A stretch of DNA of 64,000 nt, taken from NCBI RefSeq assembly GCF_029892565.1, contig NZ_JARXVH010000021.1, forward strand, positions 62,001 to 126,000, given 5' to 3'. The notes beneath the pieces were generated by a model. It did not search any database. It saw only the letters and a list, made by a program, of their open reading frames with translations, and had not been told where the DNA came from. Within the stretch, counting starts at the first letter, position 1; the number at the start of each line of letters is the position of its first letter. Positions 33,852-43,429 of the stretch are shown here, piece after piece. This DNA is from Streptomyces pseudovenezuelae (GTDB lineage Bacteria > Actinomycetota > Actinomycetes > Streptomycetales > Streptomycetaceae). The position numbers were made by a program, and so were the translations under genes.

Positions 33852-36107
33852 GTGAAGTTCACCGACGGTTACTGGCTGCTGCGCGAGGGCGTCACCGCGG
33901 CCCACCCGGCCGAGGTGCTCGATGTCAGCGCGGTGGACGGCGAGTTGGAGATCCACGCGCCGACGCAGCCCGTCCGCCACCGTGGCGACCTGCTGAAGGG
34001 ACCGGTCGTGACGATCAGCGCCCACGCCCCGCTGCCCGACGTCATCGGCGTCACCTTCACCCACTTCGAGGGCGAGCAACCGCGCGGCCCCGAATTCGAC
34101 CTGCACCGCACGGAGTTCAGCCCCCAGGTCTCCTACGACGACGAGCACGCGACCCTGACCGCCGGCGCGCTGTCGGTCCGGGTGGCCCGCACCGGCCCCT
34201 GGCGCGTCGACTTCCTCGCCCACGGCCGCGTCCTCACCTCCAGCGGCCCCAAGGGCATGGGCATCATGCGGGACGCGACCGGCGCCCACTACCTGCTGGA
34301 GCAACTCGGCCTCGGCGTCGGCACCTCCGTCTACGGCCTCGGTGAGCGCTTCGGCCCGCTGGTCAAGAACGGCCAGGTCGTGGACATCTGGAACGCCGAC
34401 GGCGGCACGGCCACCGAACAGGCCTACAAGAACGTGCCGTTCTATCTGACCGACGCGGGCTACGGCGTCTTCGTCGACCACCCGGGCAAGGTGTCCTTCG
34501 AGGTGGGCTCGGAGGCGGTGTCCAGGGTCCAGTTCAGCGCGGAGACACAGGAGTTGACGTACTACGTCATCCACGGCCCGAGCCCGAAGGACATCCTGCG
34601 CAAGTACACCGAGCTCACCGGCCGCCCCGCGCTCCCGCCCGCCTGGTCGTTCGGCCTGTGGCTGTCGACCTCCTTCACCACCTCCTACGACGAGCGGACG
34701 GTGACCTCGTTCATCGAGGGCATGCGGGAGCGCGAACTGCCCCTGTCCGTCTTCCACTTCGACTGCTTCTGGATGCGCGAGTACAACTGGTGCGACTTCG
34801 AGTGGGACCCGCGGGTCTTCCCCGACCCGGAGGGCATGCTGGCCCGGCTGAAGGAGCGCGGCCTGCACGTCAGCGTCTGGATCAACCCGTACATCGCCCA
34901 GCGCTCACCGATGTTCGCGGAGGGCAAGGCGCTCGGGCATCTGCTGCGCAGGCCCGACGGCAGCGTCTGGCAGTGGGACCTGTGGCAACCCGGCATGGCC
35001 CTGGTCGACTTCACCAGCCCGGCCGCCCGCGACTGGTACGCCGGCAAGCTGGAGGCGCTGCTCGCGCAGGGCGTCGACTGCTTCAAGACCGACTTCGGCG
35101 AGCGCGTCCCGGTCGACGTGGCCTGGTCCGACGGCTCCGACCCGGAGCGGATGCACAACTACTACGCGTACCTCTACAACCGCACGGTCTTCGACGTGCT
35201 GCGCAAACACCGCGGCGAGGGCGAGGCCGTCGTCTTCGCCCGCTCGGCGACCGCCGGCAGCCAGCGGTTCCCGGTGCACTGGGGCGGCGACTGCGAGGCG
35301 ACGTACGAGTCGATGGCGGAGTCGCTGCGCGGCGGACTCTCCCTTGGCCTGTCCGGCTTCGGGTACTGGAGCCACGACATCGGCGGCTTCGAAGGCACCC
35401 CCACCCCGGCCCTGTTCAAGCGCTGGCTCGCCTTCGGCATGCTCTCCTCGCACAGCCGCCTGCACGGCAGCTCCTCCTACCGCGTGCCGTGGCTCTTCGA
35501 CGACGAATCCGTCGACGTGCTACGCCTGTTCACCCGCCTCAAGCTCCAGCTCATGCCCTACCTCTACGAGTCCGCCCGCACCGCCCACACCGAGGGCACG
35601 CCGGTCATGCGGGCGATGGTCCTGGAGTTCCCGGACGACCCCGGGTGCGCGCACCTGGAACGGCAGTACATGCTCGGCCCCGACCTGCTGGTCGCACCGG
35701 TCTTCAGCGACGAGGGAGACGTCTCCTACTACGTGCCGGAGGGCGACTGGACCCATTTCCTGACCGGCCGTACCGTCACCGGCCCGCGCTGGGTGCGCGA
35801 GCAACACGGCTTCCTGAGCGTTCCGTTGCTGGTCAGGCCGGGGGCGGTGATCCCGGTGGGCGCGGTGGCGGACCGGCCCGACTACGACTTCGCCGACGGG
35901 GTGACGGTCCGGGCGTACGGCCTCGCGCGCGGCGCCCAAGTGACCGTACCCGTCGGCGACTTGACCTTCACCGTCGTCCGCGAGGGCGACACCCTGCGCG
36001 CCTCGTGCAGCGACCCGTCGGCGCCGTGGAACCTGGCCGTCGGGGAACGGACGGCGAGCGCGCCGGCCGGCACCGGCTTCCTCTCCCTGGAGCTGGGCCG
36101 ATGGTGA
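33852..36107 (+). CDS. GH31 alpha-xylosidase (YicI-like)
   Basis: This 751-residue cytoplasmic retaining glycosidase removes alpha-linked xylose, for example from isoprimeverose derived from xyloglucan. Signature blocks match E. coli YicI very closely: FHFDCFWM (301-308) and WCDFEWDP (313-320), nucleophile Asp414 in FKTDFGERVP and acid/base Asp480 in WGGDCEATYESM, followed by SGFGYWSHDIGGFEG. YicI uses Asp416 and Asp482. There is no signal peptide. GTG at 33852 follows AAGGAC. Its last 7 nt overlap the LacI gene, which couples enzyme and regulator. Confidence 0.95.
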   Translation: MKFTDGYWLLREGVTAAHPAEVLDVSAVDGELEIHAPTQPVRHRGDLLKGPVVTISAHAPLPDVIGVTFTHFEGEQPRGPEFDLHRTEFSPQVSYDDEHATLTAGALSVRVARTGPWRVDFLAHGRVLTSSGPKGMGIMRDATGAHYLLEQLGLGVGTSVYGLGERFGPLVKNGQVVDIWNADGGTATEQAYKNVPFYLTDAGYGVFVDHPGKVSFEVGSEAVSRVQFSAETQELTYYVIHGPSPKDILRKYTELTGRPALPPAWSFGLWLSTSFTTSYDERTVTSFIEGMRERELPLSVFHFDCFWMREYNWCDFEWDPRVFPDPEGMLARLKERGLHVSVWINPYIAQRSPMFAEGKALGHLLRRPDGSVWQWDLWQPGMALVDFTSPAARDWYAGKLEALLAQGVDCFKTDFGERVPVDVAWSDGSDPERMHNYYAYLYNRTVFDVLRKHRGEGEAVVFARSATAGSQRFPVHWGGDCEATYESMAESLRGGLSLGLSGFGYWSHDIGGFEGTPTPALFKRWLAFGMLSSHSRLHGSSSYRVPWLFDDESVDVLRLFTRLKLQLMPYLYESARTAHTEGTPVMRAMVLEFPDDPGCAHLERQYMLGPDLLVAPVFSDEGDVSYYVPEGDWTHFLTGRTVTGPRWVREQHGFLSVPLLVRPGAVIPVGAVADRPDYDFADGVTVRAYGLARGAQVTVPVGDLTFTVVREGDTLRASCSDPSAPWNLAVGERTASAPAGTGFLSLELGRW

Positions 36108-37108
36108 AGATCACCGATGTGGCCCGGCACGCCGGCGTCTCCCCCAGCACCGTCTCCTACGCCCTCAGCGGCAAACGGCCCATCTCCGAGGAGACCCGGC
36201 AACGCGTCGAGGCCTCCATCCGCGAACTCGGCTACCGCCCGCACGCCGGCGCCCGGGCCCTGGCCAGCAGCCGCTCGAACGTCCTCGCCCTGGTCGTCCC
36301 CCTCCGCACCGGCATCCACGTCCCGGTCGTCATGCAGTTCGCGGTCTCGGTGGTGACGACGGCCCGCCGCTACGACCACGACGTGCTGCTGCTCACCCAG
36401 GAGGAGGGCGAGGACGGACTGCGCCGGGTCGCCGACACGGCACTCGTGGACGCCCTGATCGTCATGGACGTCCAACTCCACGACCCCCGGCTGCCGTTGC
36501 TGCGCTCCCTGGACCGCCCGTCCGTACTGATCGGCTTCCCCGCCGAACCCGCCGGGCTGACCTGCATCGACCTCGACTTCATGGCGGCCGGCGAGGTGTG
36601 CGTGGAACGGCTCGCGGGACTCGGCCACCGGGTGGTGGCGCTGGTCGGCTCGCCGCCCGAGGTGTACGTACGCCAGACCGCGTTCGCCCAGCGGGTGGTG
36701 CAGGGCTTCACGGCCGCCGCCGACCGGAACGGCCTGGCCTCCTCCGTCCACCCCTGCGAGGCCTCCCCCGCCGCCGCCCGCCGGATCGCGGAGCAACTGC
36801 TGCGCGAACACCCCGCGTTGACGGGCGTCGTCGTCCACAACGAGCCGATCCTGGAGCCGTTGATCGACGCCTTCGAGCAACTCGGCCTGCGCGTCCCCGG
36901 CGACCTCTCCGTCACCGCCATCTGCCCCGACGAACTCGCCGAGTCCCTCCGCGTCCCCGTCACCTCCGTCGCCCTGCCGTCCGCCGAGGTGGGCGAGCGG
37001 GCGGTGGGACTGCTGATGAAGAAGCTGGGCGGGACGGCCGTACCGGAGGCGACCCTGCTGCCACCGCGGCTGACGGAGCGCGGAAGCACGGCGCCACGGG
37101 ATGCCTGA
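36101..37108 (+). CDS. LacI-family repressor of the xyloside operon
   Basis: This 335-residue regulator has the N-terminal HTH VKITDVARHAGVSPSTVSYA, hinge helix RPHAGARALASSRS and a sugar-binding domain. Unlike catabolite regulators it is encoded inside the operon, overlapping the alpha-xylosidase gene by 7 nt. It probably binds the twin palindromes at 30635-30673 and is released by a xyloside or xylose. The order ABC genes-hydrolase-LacI-GH3 resembles the bxlEFGRA-type xylobiose operons of Streptomyces. Confidence 0.93.
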   Translation: MVKITDVARHAGVSPSTVSYALSGKRPISEETRQRVEASIRELGYRPHAGARALASSRSNVLALVVPLRTGIHVPVVMQFAVSVVTTARRYDHDVLLLTQEEGEDGLRRVADTALVDALIVMDVQLHDPRLPLLRSLDRPSVLIGFPAEPAGLTCIDLDFMAAGEVCVERLAGLGHRVVALVGSPPEVYVRQTAFAQRVVQGFTAAADRNGLASSVHPCEASPAAARRIAEQLLREHPALTGVVVHNEPILEPLIDAFEQLGLRVPGDLSVTAICPDELAESLRVPVTSVALPSAEVGERAVGLLMKKLGGTAVPEATLLPPRLTERGSTAPRDA

Positions 37109-37155
37109 TTTCCGACAAGTCCCCTGTGCAAGGCCCTACTTGAAGGAGCCGTGAC

Positions 37156-40056
37156 ATGAAAGGCAAGAGAAGAGGACACAGAACCACGCTCGTCGTGGCG
37201 TTCGCGCTGATCGCCGGTCTGGGAGCGACCGTTCCGGCGACGGCCGAGACGCCGTACCCCTTCCGCGACCCGAGCCTCTCCGTCCACCAGCGTGTCGACG
37301 ACCTCGTGGGCCGCCTGACTCTCCCAGAGAAGGTCTCCCTCCTCCACCAGTACGAGCCCGCGATCCCCCGCCTCGGCATCCAGCCCTTCCGCACCGGCAC
37401 CGAGGCCCTGCACGGTGTCGCCTGGCTCGGCAAGGCCACCGTCTTCCCGCAGGCGATCGGGCTCGCCTCCACCTGGGACCCGGCGCTGATGGAGCAGGTC
37501 GGCTCGGCGGTCGGCGACGAGGCGCGCGGCTTCCAGCAGGAACGCCCCGACGGCTGGGGCCTCAACCTCTGGGCACCGGTGGTGAATCTGCTGCGCGACC
37601 CGCGCTGGGGCCGCAACGAGGAGGGCTACAGCGAGGACCCGGAACTGACCGGCGCGCTGTCGACCGCGTACGGCGAGGGCCTGACCGGCGGCGACCCGGA
37701 CCACCTCAAGACCGCCCCGACCCTCAAGCACTACCTCGCCAACAACAACGAGTACCAGCGCACCACCACCTCCTCCGACCTGCGGCCACGCGTCGCGAAG
37801 GAGTACGACGAGGCGGCCTTCGAACCGGCGATCGCGGCGGACGCGGCGACGGGCGTGATGTCCTCGTACAACCTGGTCAACGGCCGCCCCAACACCGTCA
37901 ATCCGGACCTGAACGACCTCGTACGCTCCTGGACCTCCCGCGACCTCCTGAACGTCACCGACGCCTTCGCCCCCGGCAACCTCCCCGGCGACCAGCGCTA
38001 CTACCCCACCCTCGCGGAGGGCGACGCGGCAGCCCTGAAGGCCGGCATCGACAGCTTCACGGACAACAGCGCGGATGCCGGACCGACGGTGGCCGCCGTC
38101 AACGCGGCCTTGCAGCAAGGCCTGTTGAAGGAGAAGGACATCGACACCGCGGTGTCCCATATCCTCTCCATCCGTGTCCGGCTGGGCGAGTTCGACCCGG
38201 GCGGCGGCAAGTACGGCTCGATCGACCGCTCGGTGATCGACAGCCCGGCCCACCGGAAACTGGCGCGCAAGGCGGCGGCCGAGGGCACCGTCCTGCTGAA
38301 GAACTCCGGCCAACTGCCCCTGAGGAAGGCGGACAAGGACGTGGCCGTGGTCGGCCCCCTCGCCGACACCCTCTACACCGACTGGTACTCCGGCACCCTC
38401 CCCTACGCCGTCACCCCCGCCGAGGGCATCGCGGCCAAGCTCGGCACGGACGTCACGAGCAGCGAGGGCGTCGACCGCATCGCGCTCAGGAACACGGCGA
38501 CCGGCAAGTACGTGACGGCGGGGACGGGCGACGCGGGAACTCCCCTGAAGGAGACGGCGGATACCGGAACCCCGACCCAGTTCGACGCCTTCGACTGGGG
38601 CTCGGGCATCGTGACCCTGCGCTCCGCCGCCAACGGGAAGTACGTCGGGTACAACTGGTCGACCTTCGTCAACGACCAGGCACAGCCCAATGGTTGGTAC
38701 GTCCAGCAGCAGTTCAAGCTGGAGCAGCAGGACGACGGCACGTACCTGCTCCGCTACGCCGGTTACGAGACCGAGGAGCCCTGGTGGGCCGGCCCGGTCT
38801 ACCTCGGCCCGGTCGATGCCGACGGCACCTTGGGCCTGGTCGCCAAGGACCAGGCCGCGCACTACACCAAGGACGTCGTCCGCAGCGGCACGGCCGAGGC
38901 GGTGGCGGCCGTCAAGGGCAAGGACACGGCGGTGGTCGTGATCGGCTCCAACCCGTCGATCAACGGCCGCGAGGCCCACGACCGCACGGACATGGGCCTC
39001 GCCCCTTCCCAGGAGTCCCTGGTCAAAGCGGTGAAGGCAGCCAACCCGCACACCGTGGTGATCGTCGAGAACAGCTACCCGACCACCCTCGGCGCCCTCC
39101 AGCAGGAGACCCCGGCCCTCCTGTGGACGTCCCACGCCGGCCAGGAGACGGGCAACGCGCTCGCCGACGTCCTCTACGGCGACGTCAACCCGTCGGGGCG
39201 CCTCACCCAGACCTGGTACCGCTCCACCGCCGACCTCCCGTCGATCCTCGACTACGACATCATCAAGTCCGACCGCACGTACCAGTACTTCAAGGGCCGG
39301 CCCCTCTACCCCTTCGGCTACGGCCTTTCGTACACGACCTTCCGCTACGGCGACCTGAAGCGCGTGAACGGCGGCTACGAGGTGCGGGTCACCAACACCG
39401 GCACCCGGCCCGGCGACGAGGTCGTCCAGCTCTACACCCACCAGCGCACGTCCCGCGACAAACAGCCCCTGAAGCAACTGAAGGCGTTCCAGCGGGTGTC
39501 GTTGAAGCCGGGCGAGACGAGAACGGTCCGCCTGAAGCTGACGCCGAAGGACCTCGCCCACTGGGACGTCACCCGCTCGAAGTGGGTCGTGGAGAGCGGC
39601 ATGTACGACGTCCTGGCCGGCTCCTCCTCCACCGACGTCCGCGCCCGCGCCACCTGGCAGGTGCACGGGGAGACCATCCCGCCCCGCGACCTGTCGAAGC
39701 CGACCCGCGCCGAGAACTTCGACGACTACTCCGGGACCCGCCTGGCCGACGAGTCGAAGGAGCGGGGTACGGCGGTGTCGGCGTCGTCGGCCGGGGCGTG
39801 GCTGAAGTTCGCGGACGCGCGCCTGAAGGCGGGCGGGTTCAGCGCACGCGTCGCCGGAACGGCCGCCGGCACGATCGAGATACGCCTGGGCTCGCCGACC
39901 GGCACCCTCGCGGGCACGGCACACTTCTCGGGCACGTCATCGGCGTACGACTACACGACGGTGACCGGCGAGCTGTCGGGCGGGGCGAAGGGTCGTACGG
40001 ACGTGTATCTGGTCCTGAGCGAAGGCATGCGCATATCGACCTTCTCGCTCCGGTAA
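37156..40056 (+). CDS. Secreted GH3 glycosidase with internal beta-trefoil-like insertion and C-terminal CBM
   Basis: This 966-residue exported beta-glycosidase, likely a beta-xylosidase or beta-glucosidase, has signal peptide residues 1-31 (VPATAETP cleavage region). The GH3 N-domain (about 40-340) has KHY (191-193) and the nucleophile candidate Asp269 in NVTDAFAP. The C-domain starts near 370. At about 438-575 an insertion carries two fascin-like repeats (LRNTATGKYVTAG, LRSAANGKYVGYN) where other GH3 enzymes hold PA14. A fibronectin-III-like segment (about 720-840) and a CBM6/35-like C-terminus (about 848-966) follow. It is the last gene of the xyloside operon and feeds the importer with trimmed sugars. 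Confidence 0.9.
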   Translation: MKGKRRGHRTTLVVAFALIAGLGATVPATAETPYPFRDPSLSVHQRVDDLVGRLTLPEKVSLLHQYEPAIPRLGIQPFRTGTEALHGVAWLGKATVFPQAIGLASTWDPALMEQVGSAVGDEARGFQQERPDGWGLNLWAPVVNLLRDPRWGRNEEGYSEDPELTGALSTAYGEGLTGGDPDHLKTAPTLKHYLANNNEYQRTTTSSDLRPRVAKEYDEAAFEPAIAADAATGVMSSYNLVNGRPNTVNPDLNDLVRSWTSRDLLNVTDAFAPGNLPGDQRYYPTLAEGDAAALKAGIDSFTDNSADAGPTVAAVNAALQQGLLKEKDIDTAVSHILSIRVRLGEFDPGGGKYGSIDRSVIDSPAHRKLARKAAAEGTVLLKNSGQLPLRKADKDVAVVGPLADTLYTDWYSGTLPYAVTPAEGIAAKLGTDVTSSEGVDRIALRNTATGKYVTAGTGDAGTPLKETADTGTPTQFDAFDWGSGIVTLRSAANGKYVGYNWSTFVNDQAQPNGWYVQQQFKLEQQDDGTYLLRYAGYETEEPWWAGPVYLGPVDADGTLGLVAKDQAAHYTKDVVRSGTAEAVAAVKGKDTAVVVIGSNPSINGREAHDRTDMGLAPSQESLVKAVKAANPHTVVIVENSYPTTLGALQQETPALLWTSHAGQETGNALADVLYGDVNPSGRLTQTWYRSTADLPSILDYDIIKSDRTYQYFKGRPLYPFGYGLSYTTFRYGDLKRVNGGYEVRVTNTGTRPGDEVVQLYTHQRTSRDKQPLKQLKAFQRVSLKPGETRTVRLKLTPKDLAHWDVTRSKWVVESGMYDVLAGSSSTDVRARATWQVHGETIPPRDLSKPTRAENFDDYSGTRLADESKERGTAVSASSAGAWLKFADARLKAGGFSARVAGTAAGTIEIRLGSPTGTLAGTAHFSGTSSAYDYTTVTGELSGGAKGRTDVYLVLSEGMRISTFSLR

Positions 40057-40062
40057 AAGGAA

Positions 40063-40092
40063 AAAGCCCCGCTGCCGAAGCAGCGGGGCTTT
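40063..40092. terminator. Bidirectional terminator between GH3 gene and tmRNA
   Basis: AAAGCCCCGCTGC pairs perfectly with GCAGCGGGGCTTT around CGAA. Flanking A and T tracts make it work in both directions. It is 6 nt after the GH3 stop and 24 nt beyond the tmRNA 3' end. Confidence 0.9.
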
Positions 40093-40115
40093 ACCACTGT
40101 ATTCAATTAGAAACA

Positions 40116-40508
40116 TGGGATGAGTGGAGATGGCGGGAATCGAACCCGCGTCCACCGGTGCAGAATCAGGGCTTCTCCGTGTGCAGTTCGCTGTGATTTT
40201 CTCGGCCCCGGTGATCACGCGAACAAGTCGCCGACGGGCCCAGTCACTGTTTGATTTCCCATCGAACCCCGTGACCGGGCTCGATGGTTTAGTTCCCTAG
40301 ATTATGCCAGGGTCCGGGTCGGGAACACTCCCGGGCTGACACCCTTTTAGGGTCCTTCAGTCGCTGTTATTAGGCAGCGAGGGCGAAGGACTGGGAATCG
40401 CTCTTGGAATTGGCGATTATTGGTTGCGACATATGGTTTACGAGATCATTGCCGCTTCCTCGACACGCTTCACCTGCTTCGACAGCCGCTGTCGAAACCG
40501 ATCATCCC
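40116..40508 (-). ncRNA. ssrA: tmRNA (ssrA)
   Basis: Transfer-messenger RNA rescues stalled ribosomes with SmpB. The 5' end GGGATGATCGGTTTCGACAG (from 40508) and the 3' tRNA-like part with GGTTCGATTCCCGCC (about 40131-40145) are classic. The acceptor stem GGGATGA pairs with TCATCCC, followed by A. The CCA is not encoded. The tag reading frame at 40414-40370 encodes ANSKSDSQSFALAA and a TAA stop, with the usual Streptomyces FALAA degron. smpB lies 130 nt upstream on the same strand. A TATGAT -10-like hexamer is at 40576-40571. Confidence 0.95.
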
Positions 40509-40637
40509 CATGTTGTTTTTTCAAGCCCCCCGTGAAGAGGGCGCCACACCCGCTGTGGGGTGCAGTTGCCATCATACGTGAACAACGCACGCCGATGCCA
40601 CCGTATTCCGGGCGGACACCCGGGGGCCGCCCGGCGG

Positions 40638-41180
40638 CTACTCGCCGCGCTGCTTGCGCTTCGCCGACGCGATCGCCCGGTCCGACTCCCGCCGGTCCTG
40701 CTTCTCGCGCAGGGTCTGGCGCTTGTCGTACTCCTTCTTGCCGCGCGCGAGCGCGATCTCGGCCTTCGCGCGGCCGTCCTTGAAGTACAGGGCGAGGGGC
40801 ACGATCGTGTGGCCCGTCTCCTCCGACTTGGACGCCAGCTTGTCGATCTCCTCGCGGTGCAGGAGCAGCTTGCGCTTGCGGCGGACCGTGTGGTTGGTCC
40901 AGGTGCCCTGGCTGTACTCCGGGATGTGGGCGTTGTGCAGCCACGCCTCGTTCCCGTCGATCTGGACGAAGCCGTCGGTCAGGGAGGCGCGCCCCTGGCG
41001 CAGCGACTTCACCTCGGTGCCGGTGAGCACGAGCCCGGCCTCGTAGGTGTCGATGATCGCGTAGTCGTGCCGTGCCTTCTTGTTCTGCGCGACGATCTTG
41101 CGCTTGCCGTCCTTGGCCTTCGCGGCCCCTCCGCCCTGCTTGGGCTGGGACTCCTTGGGTACGTACATTCCCTTGCTCAT
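40638..41180 (-). CDS. smpB: SsrA-binding protein SmpB
   Basis: SmpB is a small RNA-binding partner of tmRNA in trans-translation. The protein has 180 residues. The N-terminus is a short lysine-rich lead ([14 protein letters not shown]). The OB-fold core holds [34 protein letters not shown] and [13 protein letters not shown], and a basic C-terminal tail ([16 protein letters not shown]) enters the ribosomal A site. ATG at 41180 is preferred over ATG at 41192 because the family starts MSK or similar. It lies directly before ssrA. Confidence 0.95.
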   Translation of the reverse strand: MSKGMYVPKESQPKQGGGAAKAKDGKRKIVAQNKKARHDYAIIDTYEAGLVLTGTEVKSLRQGRASLTDGFVQIDGNEAWLHNAHIPEYSQGTWTNHTVRRKRKLLLHREEIDKLASKSEETGHTIVPLALYFKDGRAKAEIALARGKKEYDKRQTLREKQDRRESDRAIASAKRKQRGE

Positions 41181-41226
41181 AGTGCCGTCCATTTTCGCAC
41201 TACGGAGGGGTCCGAGGGAAAGTCGA

Positions 41227-42405
41227 TTACGAAGCGTCCCCGAGCCCGCCCAGTACGGTCTCGGCCCGCTCGACGGCGGCCTGTCCCTGGGAGGTGACGT
41301 CCAGGTCGGGAGTGATGCCCCGGCCGTCGACGCTGTGGCCGGAGGGGGTGCGGTAGTGACCGACGGTCAGCTCCGCGACCCCGCCGCCGGGCAGCTTGCT
41401 CGGCATCTGGACCGAGCCCTTGCCGAAGGTGCGGCTGCCCACGACCACCGCACGGCCGCGGTCCTGGAGCGCTCCGGTGAGCAGTTCGGCCGCGCTCATC
41501 GTGCCGCCGTCGACGAGCGCGACCAGGGGTCTGGTGGTGTCGCCGCCGGGATCGGCGTGCAGGGCGCGCTGCTCGCCGTCCACGTCGTACGTGGCGACGA
41601 GGCCGCCGTCGAGGAAGGCGGAGGCGGCGGTGACGGCCTCGGTGACCAGGCCGCCGGAGTTGCCGCGCAGGTCGAGGATGACGCCGGCGTCGGCGGAGGC
41701 CTGCTGCACGGCGGTGCGGACGACGTCCCCGGAGCCCTTGGTGAAGGCGGCGATCTTGATGACGGTGATCCCGCCGGCCAGCCGCTGGACGGTGACCGAG
41801 TCGGTGGACAGCTTGGCCCGGTGCACGGTCTCGCTCCACGCGTGCGTGCCGCGCTCCAGACCGAGCTTCACCGCCGTACCGGCCGCCGCGTCCGTGGTGT
41901 CGCCGCGCAGTAAGGAGACGACCTCGGTGACCGGGCGCCCGTCGACGTACGCGCCGTCGACGCTGCGCAGCCGGTCGCCCTTGTGGATCCCGGCGGCGGC
42001 CGCGGGCGACCCGGACTGCACCTTGGTCACCTCGATCCGCCCGTCCCGCTCCCGGCGGGCCCACAGCCCGACGCCGGTGTACTGCCCGTCGAGGGCCTCC
42101 TCGAACTCCTCGTACTCCCCCTCGGAGTACACGGCCCCCCACCGGTCCCCACTCCGACTGACCGCCCGCTCGGCGGCCTCCATGGGTGACTTCCCGTCAG
42201 CCATGGCATCGGCGGCGGCCTTGGCCACGTCCTCATGATGACTGGCGGGAACCGTCGAACGGTCTTGCCCGGCAGCGGACTTCCGCTCACCCTCGGGCAG
42301 GGAACCCGTCGCCGCCCCGGCCACCAGCACACTCGCGAAAACCAATGTCAGAGCGGCCCCGCGGCGCCTGCGGCGGGGCTGACAGAACAGGTCTCGACCT
42401 GACAT
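41227..42405 (-). CDS. S41 (CtpA-type) carboxy-terminal processing protease
   Basis: This 392-residue secreted or anchored serine protease has a hydrophobic signal segment (about 16-34). A PDZ domain (about 105-175; [33 protein letters not shown]) precedes the S41 core with catalytic Ser in [14 protein letters not shown] and Lys in RTFGKGSVQ. It trims C-termini of exported proteins. It sits 46 bp upstream of smpB and downstream of ftsEX, a conserved actinobacterial order. ATG at 42405. Confidence 0.92.
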   Translation of the reverse strand: MSGRDLFCQPRRRRRGAALTLVFASVLVAGAATGSLPEGERKSAAGQDRSTVPASHHEDVAKAAADAMADGKSPMEAAERAVSRSGDRWGAVYSEGEYEEFEEALDGQYTGVGLWARRERDGRIEVTKVQSGSPAAAAGIHKGDRLRSVDGAYVDGRPVTEVVSLLRGDTTDAAAGTAVKLGLERGTHAWSETVHRAKLSTDSVTVQRLAGGITVIKIAAFTKGSGDVVRTAVQQASADAGVILDLRGNSGGLVTEAVTAASAFLDGGLVATYDVDGEQRALHADPGGDTTRPLVALVDGGTMSAAELLTGALQDRGRAVVVGSRTFGKGSVQMPSKLPGGGVAELTVGHYRTPSGHSVDGRGITPDLDVTSQGQAAVERAETVLGGLGDAS

Positions 42406-42429
42406 GCCGGTGAGTCTAGGACAAGCCGA

Positions 42430-42461
42430 AGGGCCGTACGGGCGGTTGACCGTACGGCCCT
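42430..42461. terminator. Hairpin after ftsX
   Basis: AGGGCCGTACGG pairs with CCGTACGGCCCT around GCGGTTGA. It is 12 nt past the ftsX stop on the minus strand and 25 nt before the protease start. Confidence 0.7.
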
Positions 42462-42472
42462 CTTGTCGTGCG

Positions 42473-43393
42473 TCACACCTTGAGGTACTTGCGCAGCGCG
42501 AAGAACGCAGCCAGCGCCGGCATCAGCAGGCTCGTGGCGAGGATGAGCGGGAGCTTCGTCAGTACGGCGTCCCAGCCGATGAAGTTGATGAGGTTCAGCT
42601 TCTCGGACAGGGCCAGGCCGTGGTCAATGATGAAGTACCGGGCGACCACCAGGAATCCGCACGCGACCGAGCCGCCGATCAGTCCGGCGACGGCGGCCTC
42701 CATGATGAACGGCGCCTGGATGTAGAAGCCCGAGGCGCCGACCAGGCGCATGATGCCGGTTTCGCGCCGACGGCTGAACGCGGAGACGCGCACCGTGTTG
42801 ACGATGAGCATCAGGGCGACGACGAGCATCAGGGCCATCACCGCGCGGGCGGCCCAGTTCATGCCGTTGAGGAGCCCGAAGAGGTTGTCCAGGATGCCCT
42901 TCTGGTCCTGCACGGACTGCACACCGTCACGGCCGTCGAAGGCGGTCGCGATGACCTGGTACTTCTCCGGGTCCTTCAGCTTGATGCGGTACGACTCCTG
43001 CATCTGGTCCGGCGTCAGGGAGCTGGCCAGCGGCGAGTCGCCGAACTGCTGCTTGTAGTGCTTGTACGCCTCGTCCTGCGACTCGTACGTCACCTGCTGG
43101 ACGACCGTGGTCATCTTGTCCAGGTCGGAGAGGATGTCCTTCTTCTGGTCGTCGGTCACCGCGCCCTTGGCGCAGTTGGGGTCCGACTCGGCGTCGCTCT
43201 TGTTGCAGAGGAACACCGAGACGTTGACCTTGTCGTACCAGTAGCCCTTCATCGTGCTGACCTGATCACTCATCAGCAGCGACCCGCCGAACAGGGCGAG
43301 CGACAGGGCGACGGAGACGATGACGGCGAACGTCATGGTCAGGTTGCGGCGGAGACCGACACCGATCTCGGAGAGTACGAACTGGGCGCGCAT
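42473..43393 (-). CDS. ftsX: Cell-division ABC transporter membrane protein FtsX
   Basis: This 306-residue FtsX has four spans (about 22-43, 178-205, 232-258, 275-297). A large extracytoplasmic domain (about 44-175) contains two cysteines (FLCNKSDAESDPNCA) likely forming a disulfide. With FtsE it regulates peptidoglycan hydrolases at division or sporulation septa. ATG at 43393 is 36 nt after the ftsE stop. Confidence 0.95.
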   Translation of the reverse strand: MRAQFVLSEIGVGLRRNLTMTFAVIVSVALSLALFGGSLLMSDQVSTMKGYWYDKVNVSVFLCNKSDAESDPNCAKGAVTDDQKKDILSDLDKMTTVVQQVTYESQDEAYKHYKQQFGDSPLASSLTPDQMQESYRIKLKDPEKYQVIATAFDGRDGVQSVQDQKGILDNLFGLLNGMNWAARAVMALMLVVALMLIVNTVRVSAFSRRRETGIMRLVGASGFYIQAPFIMEAAVAGLIGGSVACGFLVVARYFIIDHGLALSEKLNLINFIGWDAVLTKLPLILATSLLMPALAAFFALRKYLKV

Positions 43394-43429
43394 GGCGTCT
43401 TCTTCAGGCCTTTCCGTGGACGGTCGCGG

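Noticed and set aside
36370-39924. 1184-codon open frame on the minus strand
   Set aside because: It is antisense to the LacI and GH3 genes, whose products have clear family motifs. The translation is Arg/Gly/Val-rich without any domain, as expected from the opposite strand of high-GC coding DNA.
40116-40508. Attachment site or integrated element at tmRNA
   Set aside because: No integrase gene and no second copy of the tmRNA 3' end were found in the window.
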